In this document: positions 19,839 to 27,606 of the stretch, one piece after another
Layout of the letters: each line of letters starts with the position of its first letter
Numbering within the stretch: the first letter of the stretch is position 1
NCBI GenBank assembly: GCA_023397675.1
Contig: JAEWTV010000030.1
Span: forward strand, 1-27,606
Direction: 5' to 3'
DNA: 27,606 bases
From: Bacillota bacterium
Lineage (GTDB): Bacteria > Bacillota > Clostridia > Acetivibrionales > JANLFN01
The notes under the pieces: model-generated
Seen by the model: only the letters and a program-made list of their open reading frames with translations
The model's database searches: none
Told to the model about the DNA's origin: nothing
Position numbers and translations under genes: made by a program

Positions 19839-20747
19839 TCACATTCCCCTTTGCCTTGAAACCTCATACATAACAATTCCTGCTGCAACAGATGCATTAA
19901 GCGAAGAGATCTTTCCCTTCATGGGAATATTAACAGTAAAATCACAGCTTTCTCCTACAAGCCTGGTCATTCCCTTGCCTTCACTGCCAATAACGAGAGC
20001 AATTGCTCCTTTCAAATCACTTTCGTAAAATGCTTTTTCACCTGTAGAATCGGTTCCAACCACCCAAATATTCTGCTTTTTAAGGTATTCTATAGTCTGC
20101 ACAATATTTGTAACACGTGCCACAGGAACATATTCTATTGCTCCTGCCGAAGCTTTTGATACGGCAGCAGTAAGTCCAACAGCCCTTCGCTTGGGAATGA
20201 TTACTCCATGAACACCTGAAACTTCAGCCGTTCTCAAAATTGAGCCCAAATTATTAGGATCAGCAATTTCATCAAGTATCAGAATGAAAGGAGCTTCATT
20301 TTTTGATGCTGCATCCTCTAAAATTTCCTCCACAGATACATACTCCTTTGCAGAAACATAAGCTGCAACACCTTGGTGGGATTTTGTCTCGGATATGCTG
20401 TCAATCTTCTGCCTTTCAACCTCCTGAACAATTATGCCCTTTTCTTTTGCCATTGCAACTATCTGTTTTATGGAGCCTTCTCTATCACCTTTGGACACAA
20501 GTATCTTGTTTATTGCGCGGCCAGCTTTAAGGGCTTCATATACAGAATTACGGCCTTCCAGCACTTCATGTACCTCATCCTCCTGGGAAAGTACTGAAAA
20601 ACCCTCATCCATAGTGGTCTTCCGATTAAAGTCCCTTCTCCCAGATAACTTTTTACTGAAATTTTTACCGCCAAAGTCCGATTTTTTCACTTCCCTGTTA
20701 CCCGACTCTTTTCTATCAATGTGTTTTTTATTATTCTTTTCGTACAT
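19839..20747 (-). CDS. rlmB: 23S rRNA (guanosine-2'-O-)-methyltransferase RlmB
   Basis: A 302-residue SPOUT methyltransferase of the TrmH/RlmB group. Residues about 60-140 are the substrate-binding domain (VLEGRNSVYEALKAGRAINK). The knot domain has the three family motifs DPNNLGSILRTAE, VIGSEGKGM and IPMKGKISSLNASVAAGI. The first 55 residues are a Lys/Arg-rich, disordered-looking extension often seen in clostridial members. GAGGAG precedes the ATG at 20747. It is co-transcribed with rae1. Confidence 0.94.
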   Translation of the reverse strand: MYEKNNKKHIDRKESGNREVKKSDFGGKNFSKKLSGRRDFNRKTTMDEGFSVLSQEDEVHEVLEGRNSVYEALKAGRAINKILVSKGDREGSIKQIVAMAKEKGIIVQEVERQKIDSISETKSHQGVAAYVSAKEYVSVEEILEDAASKNEAPFILILDEIADPNNLGSILRTAEVSGVHGVIIPKRRAVGLTAAVSKASAGAIEYVPVARVTNIVQTIEYLKKQNIWVVGTDSTGEKAFYESDLKGAIALVIGSEGKGMTRLVGESCDFTVNIPMKGKISSLNASVAAGIVMYEVSRQRGM

Positions 20748-20970
20748 ATAAAAACTCCTCTATATCAATGTGTTAGAATTCACAAATACCCCTTGTAATC
20801 TTAGAAGGTTTTGAAGTTTCAGAATTCTCAGTTATAATCCTCAACCATTAGAATTATATCACGCTAGCTTTTCCAATTCCATCTCAAGTGATCCCTTTTA
20901 TTATAACATTATTAATGCCAAGGCATACACTTTCCGTAGAACATGTTTAACTCTTAATGACATATTAATC

Positions 20971-20991
20971 GGGTGGAGCAAAACCCCACCC
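20971..20991. terminator. GC-rich hairpin between yidC-like gene and rlmB
   Basis: GGGTGG (20971-20976) and CCACCC (20986-20991) form a stable stem downstream of the yidC-like gene. There is no good T-run on the minus strand, so terminator function is tentative. Confidence 0.4.
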
Positions 20992-21024
20992 ATTCTCCTA
21001 TTTCACAATATCAATTCCAATAAT

Positions 21025-21681
21025 TTATAAATTCGCTGGTATAGCACTCTTGCGCTTTTTATATAGCGAATAAAGCACCTGTTCCGATGAAGAAAACAAA
21101 TTGGAGGTACACCAGTAAATGCCCAAATTTAAAGGTGCCTTAAACAGGAAGAGAAAGTTAAATGCACAAATTAATATGAATTGCCCTCTTTTCAGTTTAG
21201 GTATGTTTGTGTTCTTTAAAGCACCAAAAAATACAAGAAGTCCCGGCATAAGCTGAAAAACAACTGAGAGTATCGGAATTATATATAACGGATCAGGCAT
21301 AGTGATAGTCGAAGCCCATGGAACCAGAATACTTGTAGCACCTGCAGGCATATATAAGAACACTCTGTAAAGCATGTAAATAACAGGTGCCTGAAATAAT
21401 GTTACTAAGCACCCAAGCATATTCTTTAAACCCTCAGCAGATAATTTTGACATTTCTTCATCAAGTCTCTTTTTATCATTTTTAAACCTATTTTTAACTT
21501 CCTCGACTTTTTTAGAATAGACCTGTTGTTTTTCAAAGTTACTTTTCTGCTTAAGTGTTAAAGGAAGCAAGATTACTCTTACAATTAAAGTCAGAACAAT
21601 AATTGATATTCCCCAGTCACCAGTAAAAGAAAAAATATTTTGAAGCAAGCTGCTAAAAGCGCTTAAAATGATATCCATCAT
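21025..21681 (-). CDS. YidC/Oxa1-family membrane protein insertase (second-type paralogue)
   Basis: A 218-residue insertase with about five membrane segments. The conserved groove Arg lies in LIVRVILLPLTLKQ, followed by the charged cytoplasmic hairpin FEKQQVYSKKVEEVKNRFKN. AGLKNMLGCLVTLFQAPV and PLNLGIYWCTSNLF match later family motifs. There is no lipobox signal sequence like that of SpoIIIJ, and the gene is not beside rnpA/rpmH, so it is probably an additional, specialised insertase. AAGGAGAG precedes two adjacent ATGs. It follows a small membrane protein on the same transcript. Confidence 0.88.
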   Translation of the reverse strand: MMDIILSAFSSLLQNIFSFTGDWGISIIVLTLIVRVILLPLTLKQKSNFEKQQVYSKKVEEVKNRFKNDKKRLDEEMSKLSAEGLKNMLGCLVTLFQAPVIYMLYRVFLYMPAGATSILVPWASTITMPDPLYIIPILSVVFQLMPGLLVFFGALKNTNIPKLKRGQFILICAFNFLFLFKAPLNLGIYWCTSNLFSSSEQVLYSLYKKRKSAIPANL

Positions 21682-21727
21682 GCACTCTCCTTAAATTTAA
21701 TATTGATTGAATATTATCATTTTAAGC

Positions 21728-21964
21728 TTAGCTAAATAGGAAGAATCTCCAGATTTGATATTTCTGATATGAAAAGAAATCATCTGCCGAAAGCTTTCTA
21801 AAATATGAGACAGTAGCTGTAATTTCAATATAGCTATCACATATGGTGCCCGTTTCATTCTTTAATAAGACTTTAACAAAGTAAAAAGCACAATAAATCA
21901 AAACTATTGATGCTAGAATCATAAGAACAAAATTAAGCATTAACATTAGTTCCGAATTAAACAT
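21728..21964 (-). CDS. small membrane protein upstream of the yidC-like gene
   Basis: 78 residues with one strong transmembrane helix (about 8-31) and a polar tail rich in aromatic residues (FFSYQKYQIWRFFLF). AGGAGGTAAAAGC before the ATG at 21964 is a very good ribosome binding site, so it is expressed. It lies 46 bases upstream of the YidC-like gene, and it may be a dedicated substrate or partner. No family recognised. Confidence 0.65.
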   Translation of the reverse strand: MFNSELMLMLNFVLMILASIVLIYCAFYFVKVLLKNETGTICDSYIEITATVSYFRKLSADDFFSYQKYQIWRFFLFS

Positions 21965-22086
21965 GCTTTTACCTCCTATCTTAATCTTATTAATTTAAGG
22001 ATTAGTATAACATGTCAATTTTCATATATCAATGTATTAATTTAAAAATGATAGGCACTGTCTTTCAAGCCTTAACTTCAATAAAC

Positions 22087-23244
22087 CTAAAACTTCTTTC
22101 TTTCAAGCTCCCAGTAAATATAGTTCTCATCCTTCGAAACAGCCGCCATACCTATTTTTTCGAGAACCCTTGCCGAAATCTTGTTGTTTACATGGCAATC
22201 AGCCTTTATCTTAAGCACCTGACTGCTGCCGAACGCCCACCGCAAAAGAGCCTTGGCAGCTTCCGTTGCATAACCCTTCCGACGTTCTCCAGGTACTATA
22301 CCATATCCCATTTCAACTATTCCCAAGCTATCGGGTTTGCCTTTAAAGCCTATATCACCAACTATTCTTCCATCCGGCTTATTAATGGCGAGCCAGATTC
22401 CCCAGCCTATTTCTTCAGGTTCATTATCTATATGCTCCAGATACTTCGGAATAAAAGTAATCAAATCAGCAGTAGGCCACTCTTCATTTTGTCTGTAAAA
22501 CATGTTGGGTCTGGTTGCTGAAATATCCTCCCACAGCTTTCTGGTAAGCGGAACAAGCTTTAAACGATCAGACTCTATTATATAGTTATACTTATATATA
22601 AAGTCAGGCAGTTCATATACGGTGTTGAAAACGGTTATAGTATTAAACCCCTTAAAATCATCCCTTGACGTAACCCCTGTAAGTACGGCACCGAACAATG
22701 CGCCGCCCCTGCGGGCTGTTTCTGCATCCACCACACTGTCTCCTACAAAAAGGCATTGGTCGGGAGTGAGCTTAACAAAATCAAGCGCTTTGAATAAGCC
22801 TTCGGGATCAGGTTTGAAGGCTTCAACATCCTCACCGCCTATTATTATATCAACCATATCCATAAGGCCGTCTCTTTTCAGAACCTTTTCAATGCGGAAC
22901 CGGAACTTTGTTGAAACTATTCCAATCCTTATCCCCATCTGCCTAAGTTCTGCAAAGGTTTCATGTACTGAGTCAAAGACAATAGTCCCATCCACCATTA
23001 CCTTATCGGCCTTTTTCTTAAAGGTAGCACAAAATTCCTCTGCTCTGTCTGCATGCTCCTGCGAAGTAAGAGTTATAAAAGTTTGTGCAAGTGGTAGACC
23101 TATGGTTTTACATATCTGTTCCTGCGGAACAATGGGGAATCCCATTCTGCCAAGGGAGTAGTTCACACATTCACATATTCCCTTTGATGAATCAGCAAGT
23201 GTATAATCAAAATCAAATAAAACAATTTTAATGCTGCTTTTCAA
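22087..23244 (-). CDS. HAD hydrolase - GNAT acetyltransferase fusion
   Basis: About 385 residues with two enzymes joined. The N-terminal 215 residues are a HAD phosphatase: KIVLFDFDYTLADS (Asp11, Asp13), GIVSTK for motif II, and KPDPEG with FVGDSVVDAETARRGG for motifs III/IV, most like phosphoglycolate/pyrophosphate phosphatases. Residues about 225-385 are a RimJ/RimL-type N-acetyltransferase (RLKLVPLTRKLWEDI, then EMGYGIVPGERRKGYATEAA, then NNKISARVLEKIGM). The frame is open to a GTG at 23280 without a ribosome binding site; the TTG at 23244, preceded by AAAGGCGGG, gives a normal HAD N-terminus. Substrates unknown. Confidence 0.85.
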   Translation of the reverse strand: MKSSIKIVLFDFDYTLADSSKGICECVNYSLGRMGFPIVPQEQICKTIGLPLAQTFITLTSQEHADRAEEFCATFKKKADKVMVDGTIVFDSVHETFAELRQMGIRIGIVSTKFRFRIEKVLKRDGLMDMVDIIIGGEDVEAFKPDPEGLFKALDFVKLTPDQCLFVGDSVVDAETARRGGALFGAVLTGVTSRDDFKGFNTITVFNTVYELPDFIYKYNYIIESDRLKLVPLTRKLWEDISATRPNMFYRQNEEWPTADLITFIPKYLEHIDNEPEEIGWGIWLAINKPDGRIVGDIGFKGKPDSLGIVEMGYGIVPGERRKGYATEAAKALLRWAFGSSQVLKIKADCHVNNKISARVLEKIGMAAVSKDENYIYWELERKKF

Positions 23245-23299
23245 TTCAATTACCCGCCTTTGAGTATTTTCCTGTATCACACACTGCAGATGATTTAAA

Positions 23300-23315
23300 A
23301 GCGGCCTAAGCCGCT
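23300..23315 (-). terminator. hairpin just after mrnC
   Basis: AGCGGC / GCCGCT with a 4-base loop begins directly after the mrnC stop codon and is followed by TTTAAAT on the minus strand. Likely end of the cysE-cysS-mrnC transcript. Confidence 0.6.
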
Positions 23316-23738
23316 CTAAACCCTGTTTGCAGATAAGTTCAATATATCAGTTAATCTTTTAAAATCCTTTTTCAGATAGAGGTAACCTATCAGAGCTTCA
23401 AAGCCAGTAGCATATTTATATTCTATAGGGTCAGCATTTTTAGGTATAGTGCCTGATTTTGCGTTCCTTCCCCTTTTAACTATATCAAGCTCATCCTGAC
23501 TTAGGCTGTCGGTTATACGGTGTATAGCATCTGACTGTGCCTTTGCCTTAACGTATTCCACCGATTGTTTGTGGAGTTTGTGTACCGAAACATTTCCCTC
23601 TTTTTTTATCAGCAGTGTCCTTATATAAACGTCAAAAACAGAATCACCTATATAAGCAAGAACCAGCGGTGAGAGCTGCAAAATTTCAATATCGCTGAAA
23701 ACAACTTCCCCTTGCAGTGCACTAATAAATTCTTCCAT
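23316..23738 (-). CDS. mrnC: Mini-ribonuclease III
   Basis: A 140-residue RNase III-like dimeric enzyme lacking the double-stranded RNA-binding domain; it matures 23S rRNA ends. The catalytic helix is LAYIGDSVFDVYIR (Asp32), and the second motif GRNAKSGTIPKNADPIEYKY, then ATGFEALIGYLYL, carries the other acidic residues. It follows cysS by 30 bases, as is usual. The ribosome binding site before the ATG at 23738 is weak. Confidence 0.94.
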   Translation of the reverse strand: MEEFISALQGEVVFSDIEILQLSPLVLAYIGDSVFDVYIRTLLIKKEGNVSVHKLHKQSVEYVKAKAQSDAIHRITDSLSQDELDIVKRGRNAKSGTIPKNADPIEYKYATGFEALIGYLYLKKDFKRLTDILNLSANRV

Positions 23739-23768
23739 AATATATAGCTACCAAACCTTTGCTTTAAT

Positions 23769-25157
23769 TTACAACTTCTTTACCTTAACGCCTTCCGGGC
23801 CATCCTCAAGCACATAACCCAGTTCCTTAAGTTTATCCCTGATGGCATCTGCTTCCTTCCAGTTCTTATCCTTCCTTGCCTGCTGTCTTTTATCAACCAG
23901 CTCTTTTATTTCTGCAGAAACCTCTTCATCCTGCTGCTTTGATTTTTCACAATCCTCCATATTAAGGCCGGTTATTTTGTCCATTTCAAGAAGCAGCTCA
24001 TACAGCTGTCTGGAGTTTTTACCATACCTTATAACATTCCAGATGGTACCCAAAGCCTTTGGAATATTAAGGTCATCATTTATTGAATTCTCAAACTCGG
24101 ATCTGAAAGCTTCCACAACGTCCTTTTCAATGATCTCGGTACCGTTTTTATGTGCAAGAACACCTTCCAAAAGCCTATCATAGGAAACCTTTGCCGCCTT
24201 TATAGCCTCCCAGGTGAAGTTCAGCTTGTTGCGGTAATGTGCGTTAAGGCAAAAATACCTGAACACCACCGGTTCAATTCCATTTTTCCGGAGATCATCT
24301 ATTGTATAAGTGTTGCCAAGGCTTTTTGACATTTTACCATTATTAACAAGCAAGAATTCTCCGTGCATCCAGTGATTTACAGCCGGTTTTCCAAGCAATG
24401 CTTCCGACTGTGCAATTTCATTTTCATGATGAACGGGAATATGGTCCACACCACCTGTGTGAATATCGAATTCATCTCCAAGGTACTTTCTGCCCATTGC
24501 AGAACATTCGATGTGCCATCCGGGGTAACCCATTCCCCAAGGGCTTGGCCACTGCATTATGTGCTCCTTGGGTGCCTTTTTCCACAGTGCAAAATCCTGG
24601 GGATTTCTTTTTTCTTCATTAACCTCAACCCTTGCACCTGCAATCTGTGACTCCAAATCCAGTCTCGAAAGCTTTCCGTAACCCTTAAATTTACTTATAT
24701 CAAAATAAATACCGTCACTTGTCTCATATCCGTAACCCTTTTCAATAAGGCCCTGTACGAAGTCTATCATTTCCTGAATATGCTCGGTAGCTTTTGGAAC
24801 CACCTCAGGTATCTCAACATTTAAAGCCTTTATATCCCTGAAAAATATATCAGTATAGTATGCGGCAATTTCCCATGGAGTCTTGTTTTGCTGCTTTGCA
24901 GTCTTCATCATCTTGTCTTCGCCTTCATCAGAATCCGACACAAGATGTCCTACATCAGTTATATTCATTGCATGCTTAAGCTTAATACCGTTATACCTGA
25001 GCACCCTTCTCAATATATCCATAAATACATAGGTTCTGAGATTGCCTATATGCGCATAGTTATAAACCGTCGGTCCGCAGGAATATATCCTTGCTTCATT
25101 TCCCACAAGCGGTTTGAAATCTTCTTTTTTTCTTGTAAGTGTATTATAAAGTTTCAA
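23769..25157 (-). CDS. cysS: cysteinyl-tRNA synthetase
   Basis: 462 residues, normal length. The class I signatures are HIGN (36-39) and GKMSKSLGN. Zinc ligands include Cys27 in YSCGPTVYNYAHIGN and the Cys/His set in WHIECSAMG and GGVDHIPVHHENE. A truncated anticodon-binding region with ARKDKNWKEADAIRDKL ends it. The start is a TTG at 25157 with GGAGGAAG eight bases upstream. It is co-transcribed with cysE under the Cys T-box. Confidence 0.97.
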   Translation of the reverse strand: MKLYNTLTRKKEDFKPLVGNEARIYSCGPTVYNYAHIGNLRTYVFMDILRRVLRYNGIKLKHAMNITDVGHLVSDSDEGEDKMMKTAKQQNKTPWEIAAYYTDIFFRDIKALNVEIPEVVPKATEHIQEMIDFVQGLIEKGYGYETSDGIYFDISKFKGYGKLSRLDLESQIAGARVEVNEEKRNPQDFALWKKAPKEHIMQWPSPWGMGYPGWHIECSAMGRKYLGDEFDIHTGGVDHIPVHHENEIAQSEALLGKPAVNHWMHGEFLLVNNGKMSKSLGNTYTIDDLRKNGIEPVVFRYFCLNAHYRNKLNFTWEAIKAAKVSYDRLLEGVLAHKNGTEIIEKDVVEAFRSEFENSINDDLNIPKALGTIWNVIRYGKNSRQLYELLLEMDKITGLNMEDCEKSKQQDEEVSAEIKELVDKRQQARKDKNWKEADAIRDKLKELGYVLEDGPEGVKVKKL

Positions 25158-25170
25158 TTTTACTTCCTCC

Positions 25171-25881
25171 CTATTTAGCTTCTTTATCGTGTTGTTTTTC
25201 TATTAAAGTTTCATAAACTGTCTTCCTTAATTTATTATCAATGTCGTCGTTTTCAGGTTTATTAAGTGATTTTTCCATACGTTCTATTCTTGCAAGCAGC
25301 CTGCACAGTTCCTGAGAAACAGGGTCTCCTGTGTGTACCTGGTCAAGCTCGAGAGAAGGCGCTATCTTTGCATTTCCAATCTTTACAACCCTACCGGGCA
25401 CGCCTACAACCGTCGAATTGGGCTCAACCTCATTAAGCACAACAGCATTCGCACCAATTCTGGCATTATCCCCAACCTTGAACGGTCCAAGTATTTTAGC
25501 ACCAGCACTAATTAAAACATTATTGCCTATTGTGGGATGTCTCTTTCCTGTATCCTTACCCGTTCCACCCAGAGTTGCCCCATGGTATATTGTACAGTTA
25601 TCACCTATTTCAGCGGTTTCACCTACTACAACACCCATCCCATGGTCAATAAAAAGACCTCTTCCTATTGTAGCGCCAGGATGGATTTCTATTCCGGTAA
25701 AAAACCTTCCCGTCTGGGATACAAACCTTGCAAGGAAAAATCTCTTTTTCTTGTAAAGCCAGTGTGATAAGCGGTAGAAAACAAGAGCATGAAAACCCGA
25801 ATAAAGCATTATTACTTCAAAGGTGCTTTTAGCTGCAGGGTCACGCTCTGCTATTGATCTAGCATCTTCCAACAAGCCCAT
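25171..25881 (-). CDS. cysE: serine O-acetyltransferase
   Basis: 236 residues. The N-terminal helical region (DPAAKSTFEVIMLYSGFHAL) is followed by a left-handed beta-helix of hexapeptide repeats (GIEIHPGATIGRGLFIDHGM, then GDNCTIYHGATLGGTG, then GDNARIGANAVVL). Catalytic His lies in FIDHGMGVVVGE, and the flexible C-terminus is lysine-rich. It makes O-acetylserine, the first step of cysteine synthesis. GAGGA precedes the ATG at 25881. First gene after the T-box. Confidence 0.96.
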   Translation of the reverse strand: MGLLEDARSIAERDPAAKSTFEVIMLYSGFHALVFYRLSHWLYKKKRFFLARFVSQTGRFFTGIEIHPGATIGRGLFIDHGMGVVVGETAEIGDNCTIYHGATLGGTGKDTGKRHPTIGNNVLISAGAKILGPFKVGDNARIGANAVVLNEVEPNSTVVGVPGRVVKIGNAKIAPSLELDQVHTGDPVSQELCRLLARIERMEKSLNKPENDDIDNKLRKTVYETLIEKQHDKEAK

Positions 25882-25963
25882 TTCAAATTCCTCACTTAAT
25901 CAAATTTATAAATCTTACCATCCCATTATTATAATTATATCCCTAAAGTAATTTCATAATAAC

Positions 25964-26192
25964 AAAAAACCCGCCACTATAATGTATAGAGGCGGGGTAT
26001 TCGCGGTTCCACTCTAATTAAAACTAAAACCTTCTCGTTCGCGTAACGGTGCTTCTCCGTGAAAACCTAAGTTTAAAACCTCAGTTTTCAAACTCAGCGG
26101 CGCACTTTCACCAAACATTGACCTGGAATGGCTTTCAGCCCGTGACCATTCCTCTCTTCAGGTTTATTCAGGTACTCTGCCGCTTCATTGTC
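25964..26192 (-). promoter_or_regulatory. Cys-responsive T-box riboswitch upstream of cysE-cysS
   Basis: The T-box core AGAGTGGAACCGCG lies at 26015-26002 on the minus strand. The terminator is CCCGCC/GGCGGG (25970-25996), followed by TTTTTT. A long Stem I lies upstream, with TGC at 26104-26102 in the expected specifier position (AAAGTGCGCCGC), giving Cys. Uncharged tRNA-Cys should stabilise the antiterminator and turn on both cysteine synthesis and charging. A TATACT at 26204-26199 is a likely -10 box. Confidence 0.93.
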
Positions 26193-26251
26193 TTTGACAG
26201 TATAGTATTAATTTTAACAAAAAAAATAGTTAAAGTAAATAAGGTAAAAGC

Positions 26252-26578
26252 AGTGTACAATGTACAGTTTACAATTTACAGTTAACGGATATTTTAGTGT
26301 ATGTACAATTTACAGTTGAAGATAAGAGCCAGTGTACAATTGACAATGTACAGTTAAAAGCTAAAATAATTTACAGTTTACAGTTAAAATCAAAGATACT
26401 ATTTATAAGTCAGTTAACGAATTGAAATTAAGAATACAAGTTGATAATACAACTGAATCTGAATTTTGTGTTTTTTCAACTGTAAGTTGTCAACAGGTCT
26501 TTGTTTTTAACTGTACATTGTACTCTGTAAACTGTAAATTGTCTTTAACTGTACATTGTACATTGTCAACTGTAAACT
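26252..26578. repeat. AACTGTACA-type repeat cluster with inverted arms (locus 2)
   Basis: The left arm (26252-26387) is built from GTGTACAATGTACAGTTTAC-like words, and the right arm (26477-26578) from their reverse complements (TTAACTGTACATTGTACTCT). About 90 bases of unrelated AT-rich sequence separate them. The arms can fold into a long imperfect stem. No gene is present. Confidence 0.8.
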
Positions 26579-26603
26579 AAGTAAGAATGTTGGTGCTGAA
26601 TTA

Positions 26604-26631
26604 AAAATTAAAGGGCGGCCTGGCCGCCCTT
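26604..26631 (-). terminator. terminator of the conserved Cys-rich protein gene
   Basis: AAGGGCGGCC (26611-26620) and GGCCGCCCTT (26622-26631) form a near-perfect palindrome. On the minus strand it is followed by TAATTTTT. Confidence 0.85.
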
Positions 26632-26641
26632 AGTACTTCAG

Positions 26642-27553
26642 TTAGTCTTCATGGTGAAGATGTTCCATCCCCAACATCTGTGCTTCAGCTTCAAGTGCCC
26701 CTGGGAAATCCATCATTTGTGGGGGGAAGAATTCTTCAACAGGGAATTCAATTGTATCAAACAGTTCGCAAGGATTTTCCTCTGTTGCAGCTATGCATTC
26801 CTTGTTTGGTACACAGTAATTGAATGCAGGAATTACAAGCTGTACGAGTCTTACCAGTTTGATTATTGAGAATATTCCTATTGTAGCTACTACTCTCTTT
26901 CTAATTGATTCAATGTCCTCGATTATGTCATCAAGGAAACGTACATCGGTGTCTTCAAGTGCGTCCACTACTGACTTCGGCATACTTTCCATCCTTGCAT
27001 CTTCAAAGAATTTGTCAAGGATGTCTTCGATTTTTGCACTAAGGCAAATAGGTTCTGCAACTTCAATCTTTGCTGTTGGAAGATTATCCTGCTGTACGTT
27101 TGTCTTTTTTCCATGCTCATTTTCGTGAGTCTTGAATATCTTAACATTTCCCTCTGAACCAAAAAGGATTACCTTTTTGTCAAATATTACAACACCATTT
27201 CTTGGAACTATAGTTGTTCCGCCAGGTGCAGTTCCTCCTGGAAGGAAGAAATCCAGAACTACTCTTATAAAGTATTTTATATCTACTGTGAAAAAGCCCC
27301 TCTTGAAAGGTACAGGTTCGATATCTGCGTAGACATCAATTACCTCAGCTTTTCTACATTTGACATTTATTGCTTTGTTTATTATGCAACGGTTTTCCCT
27401 TGTATTTTTTAAGTGAACCCTGGCATTTTCGATGCAATCCTTTTCTCTGCATGAGTCAAATATTTTTTCGGTCTGTATGCATACAGCTTCTCTTAATTTG
27501 CACAGATCCTTTTCACAAATAGGACCCGGAACTACTTCATGCTCGTGGCCCAT
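26642..27553 (-). CDS. conserved clostridial Cys-rich protein, possible spore-surface protein
   Basis: 303 residues without signal or membrane segment. The N-terminus has regularly spaced Cys (ICEKDLCKLREAVC, then CREKDC), followed by a beta-rich core (VDVYADIEPVP-like region, RGFFTVDIKYFIRVVLDFFL, then FDKKVILFGSEGNVK) and an acidic, His-rich tail (HLHHED). I know this as a family widespread in sporulating clostridia, usually left unnamed; a coat or exosporium location is a guess from Cys content and distribution. AAAGGAG precedes the ATG at 27553. Confidence 0.7.
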   Translation of the reverse strand: MGHEHEVVPGPICEKDLCKLREAVCIQTEKIFDSCREKDCIENARVHLKNTRENRCIINKAINVKCRKAEVIDVYADIEPVPFKRGFFTVDIKYFIRVVLDFFLPGGTAPGGTTIVPRNGVVIFDKKVILFGSEGNVKIFKTHENEHGKKTNVQQDNLPTAKIEVAEPICLSAKIEDILDKFFEDARMESMPKSVVDALEDTDVRFLDDIIEDIESIRKRVVATIGIFSIIKLVRLVQLVIPAFNYCVPNKECIAATEENPCELFDTIEFPVEEFFPPQMMDFPGALEAEAQMLGMEHLHHED

Positions 27554-27606
27554 GTTTACAACTCCTTTCGCCTATACCTGTTTATTACTGGATTATTTTT
27601 CTTTTC

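Noticed and set aside
26049..26285. 78-codon plus-strand ORF
   Set aside because: It is antisense to the Cys T-box leader and has no ribosome binding site.

Overview
The window reads as chromosome from a low-GC, spore-forming Firmicute of the Clostridia. The evidence is a sporulation sigma factor (sigH), a conserved clostridial Cys-rich protein, a Cys T-box leader over cysE-cysS, strong AGGAGG-type ribosome binding sites, frequent TTG starts, and clostridial-type ferredoxin, CcdA and TlpA genes. I would place it near Ruminiclostridium-like organisms; that is inference.

Layout. (1) 1-240: the 3' part of a strongly structured RNA with its own terminator. (2) 234-3620, minus strand: a redox cluster ccdA - TlpA-type thioredoxin - ferredoxin - two small membrane proteins - methyltransferase - hemerythrin. 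It has two promoters that each carry the same ATACCCC-N3-GGGGTAT-type operator, which suggests a CsoR/CstR-family sensor. (3) 3869-5654, plus strand: two adjacent RlaP-type nucleotidyltransferases. (4) 5775-7811, minus: an SH3-like membrane protein, a GC-rich orphan segment, a small (perhaps truncated) ORF and an HNH putative restriction endonuclease. (5) 8068-9993, minus: a geranylgeranyl-reductase-like flavoprotein, then a HicB-like protein paired with a 61-residue membrane peptide instead of HicA. The promoter, terminator and gene tail here are duplicated. (6) 10085-11492: AraC/GyrI-like regulator and a PPOX-like flavin protein.

(7) 11870-17338 is the accessory region. The intact tRNA-Thr(GGT) gene lies at its right edge. 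Partial copies of that tRNA occur at 11870, 12979 and 16986 in the same orientation, and inverted at 17171 and perhaps 12911. Between them lie a rhomboid-like protein without the usual catalytic His, a 663-residue protein with a HEPN RNase motif (Rx4H), a 16-residue tandem repeat linker and C-terminal zinc ribbons, and a DUF6994-like protein. No integrase is visible. I read this as a layered, decayed tRNA-targeted island carrying a candidate HEPN defence or toxin gene under its own promoter and inverted-repeat operator. This is the best candidate for an undescribed system.

(8) 17422-27553 is mostly conserved chromosome on the minus strand: M23 peptidase, tRNA-Gly(CCC), sigH (consensus promoter and a leader hairpin with U-tract), rae1/yacP, rlmB, a YidC paralogue with a small membrane partner, a HAD-GNAT fusion, mrnC, cysS, cysE with a Cys T-box, and a conserved clostridial protein. 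The cysE-cysS-mrnC-rlmB-yacP-sigH order is the usual Firmicute one, with three genes inserted between mrnC and rlmB. Two intergenic spaces (18275-18376 and 26252-26578) hold degenerate repeats built on AACTGTACA / TTTACAGTT words.
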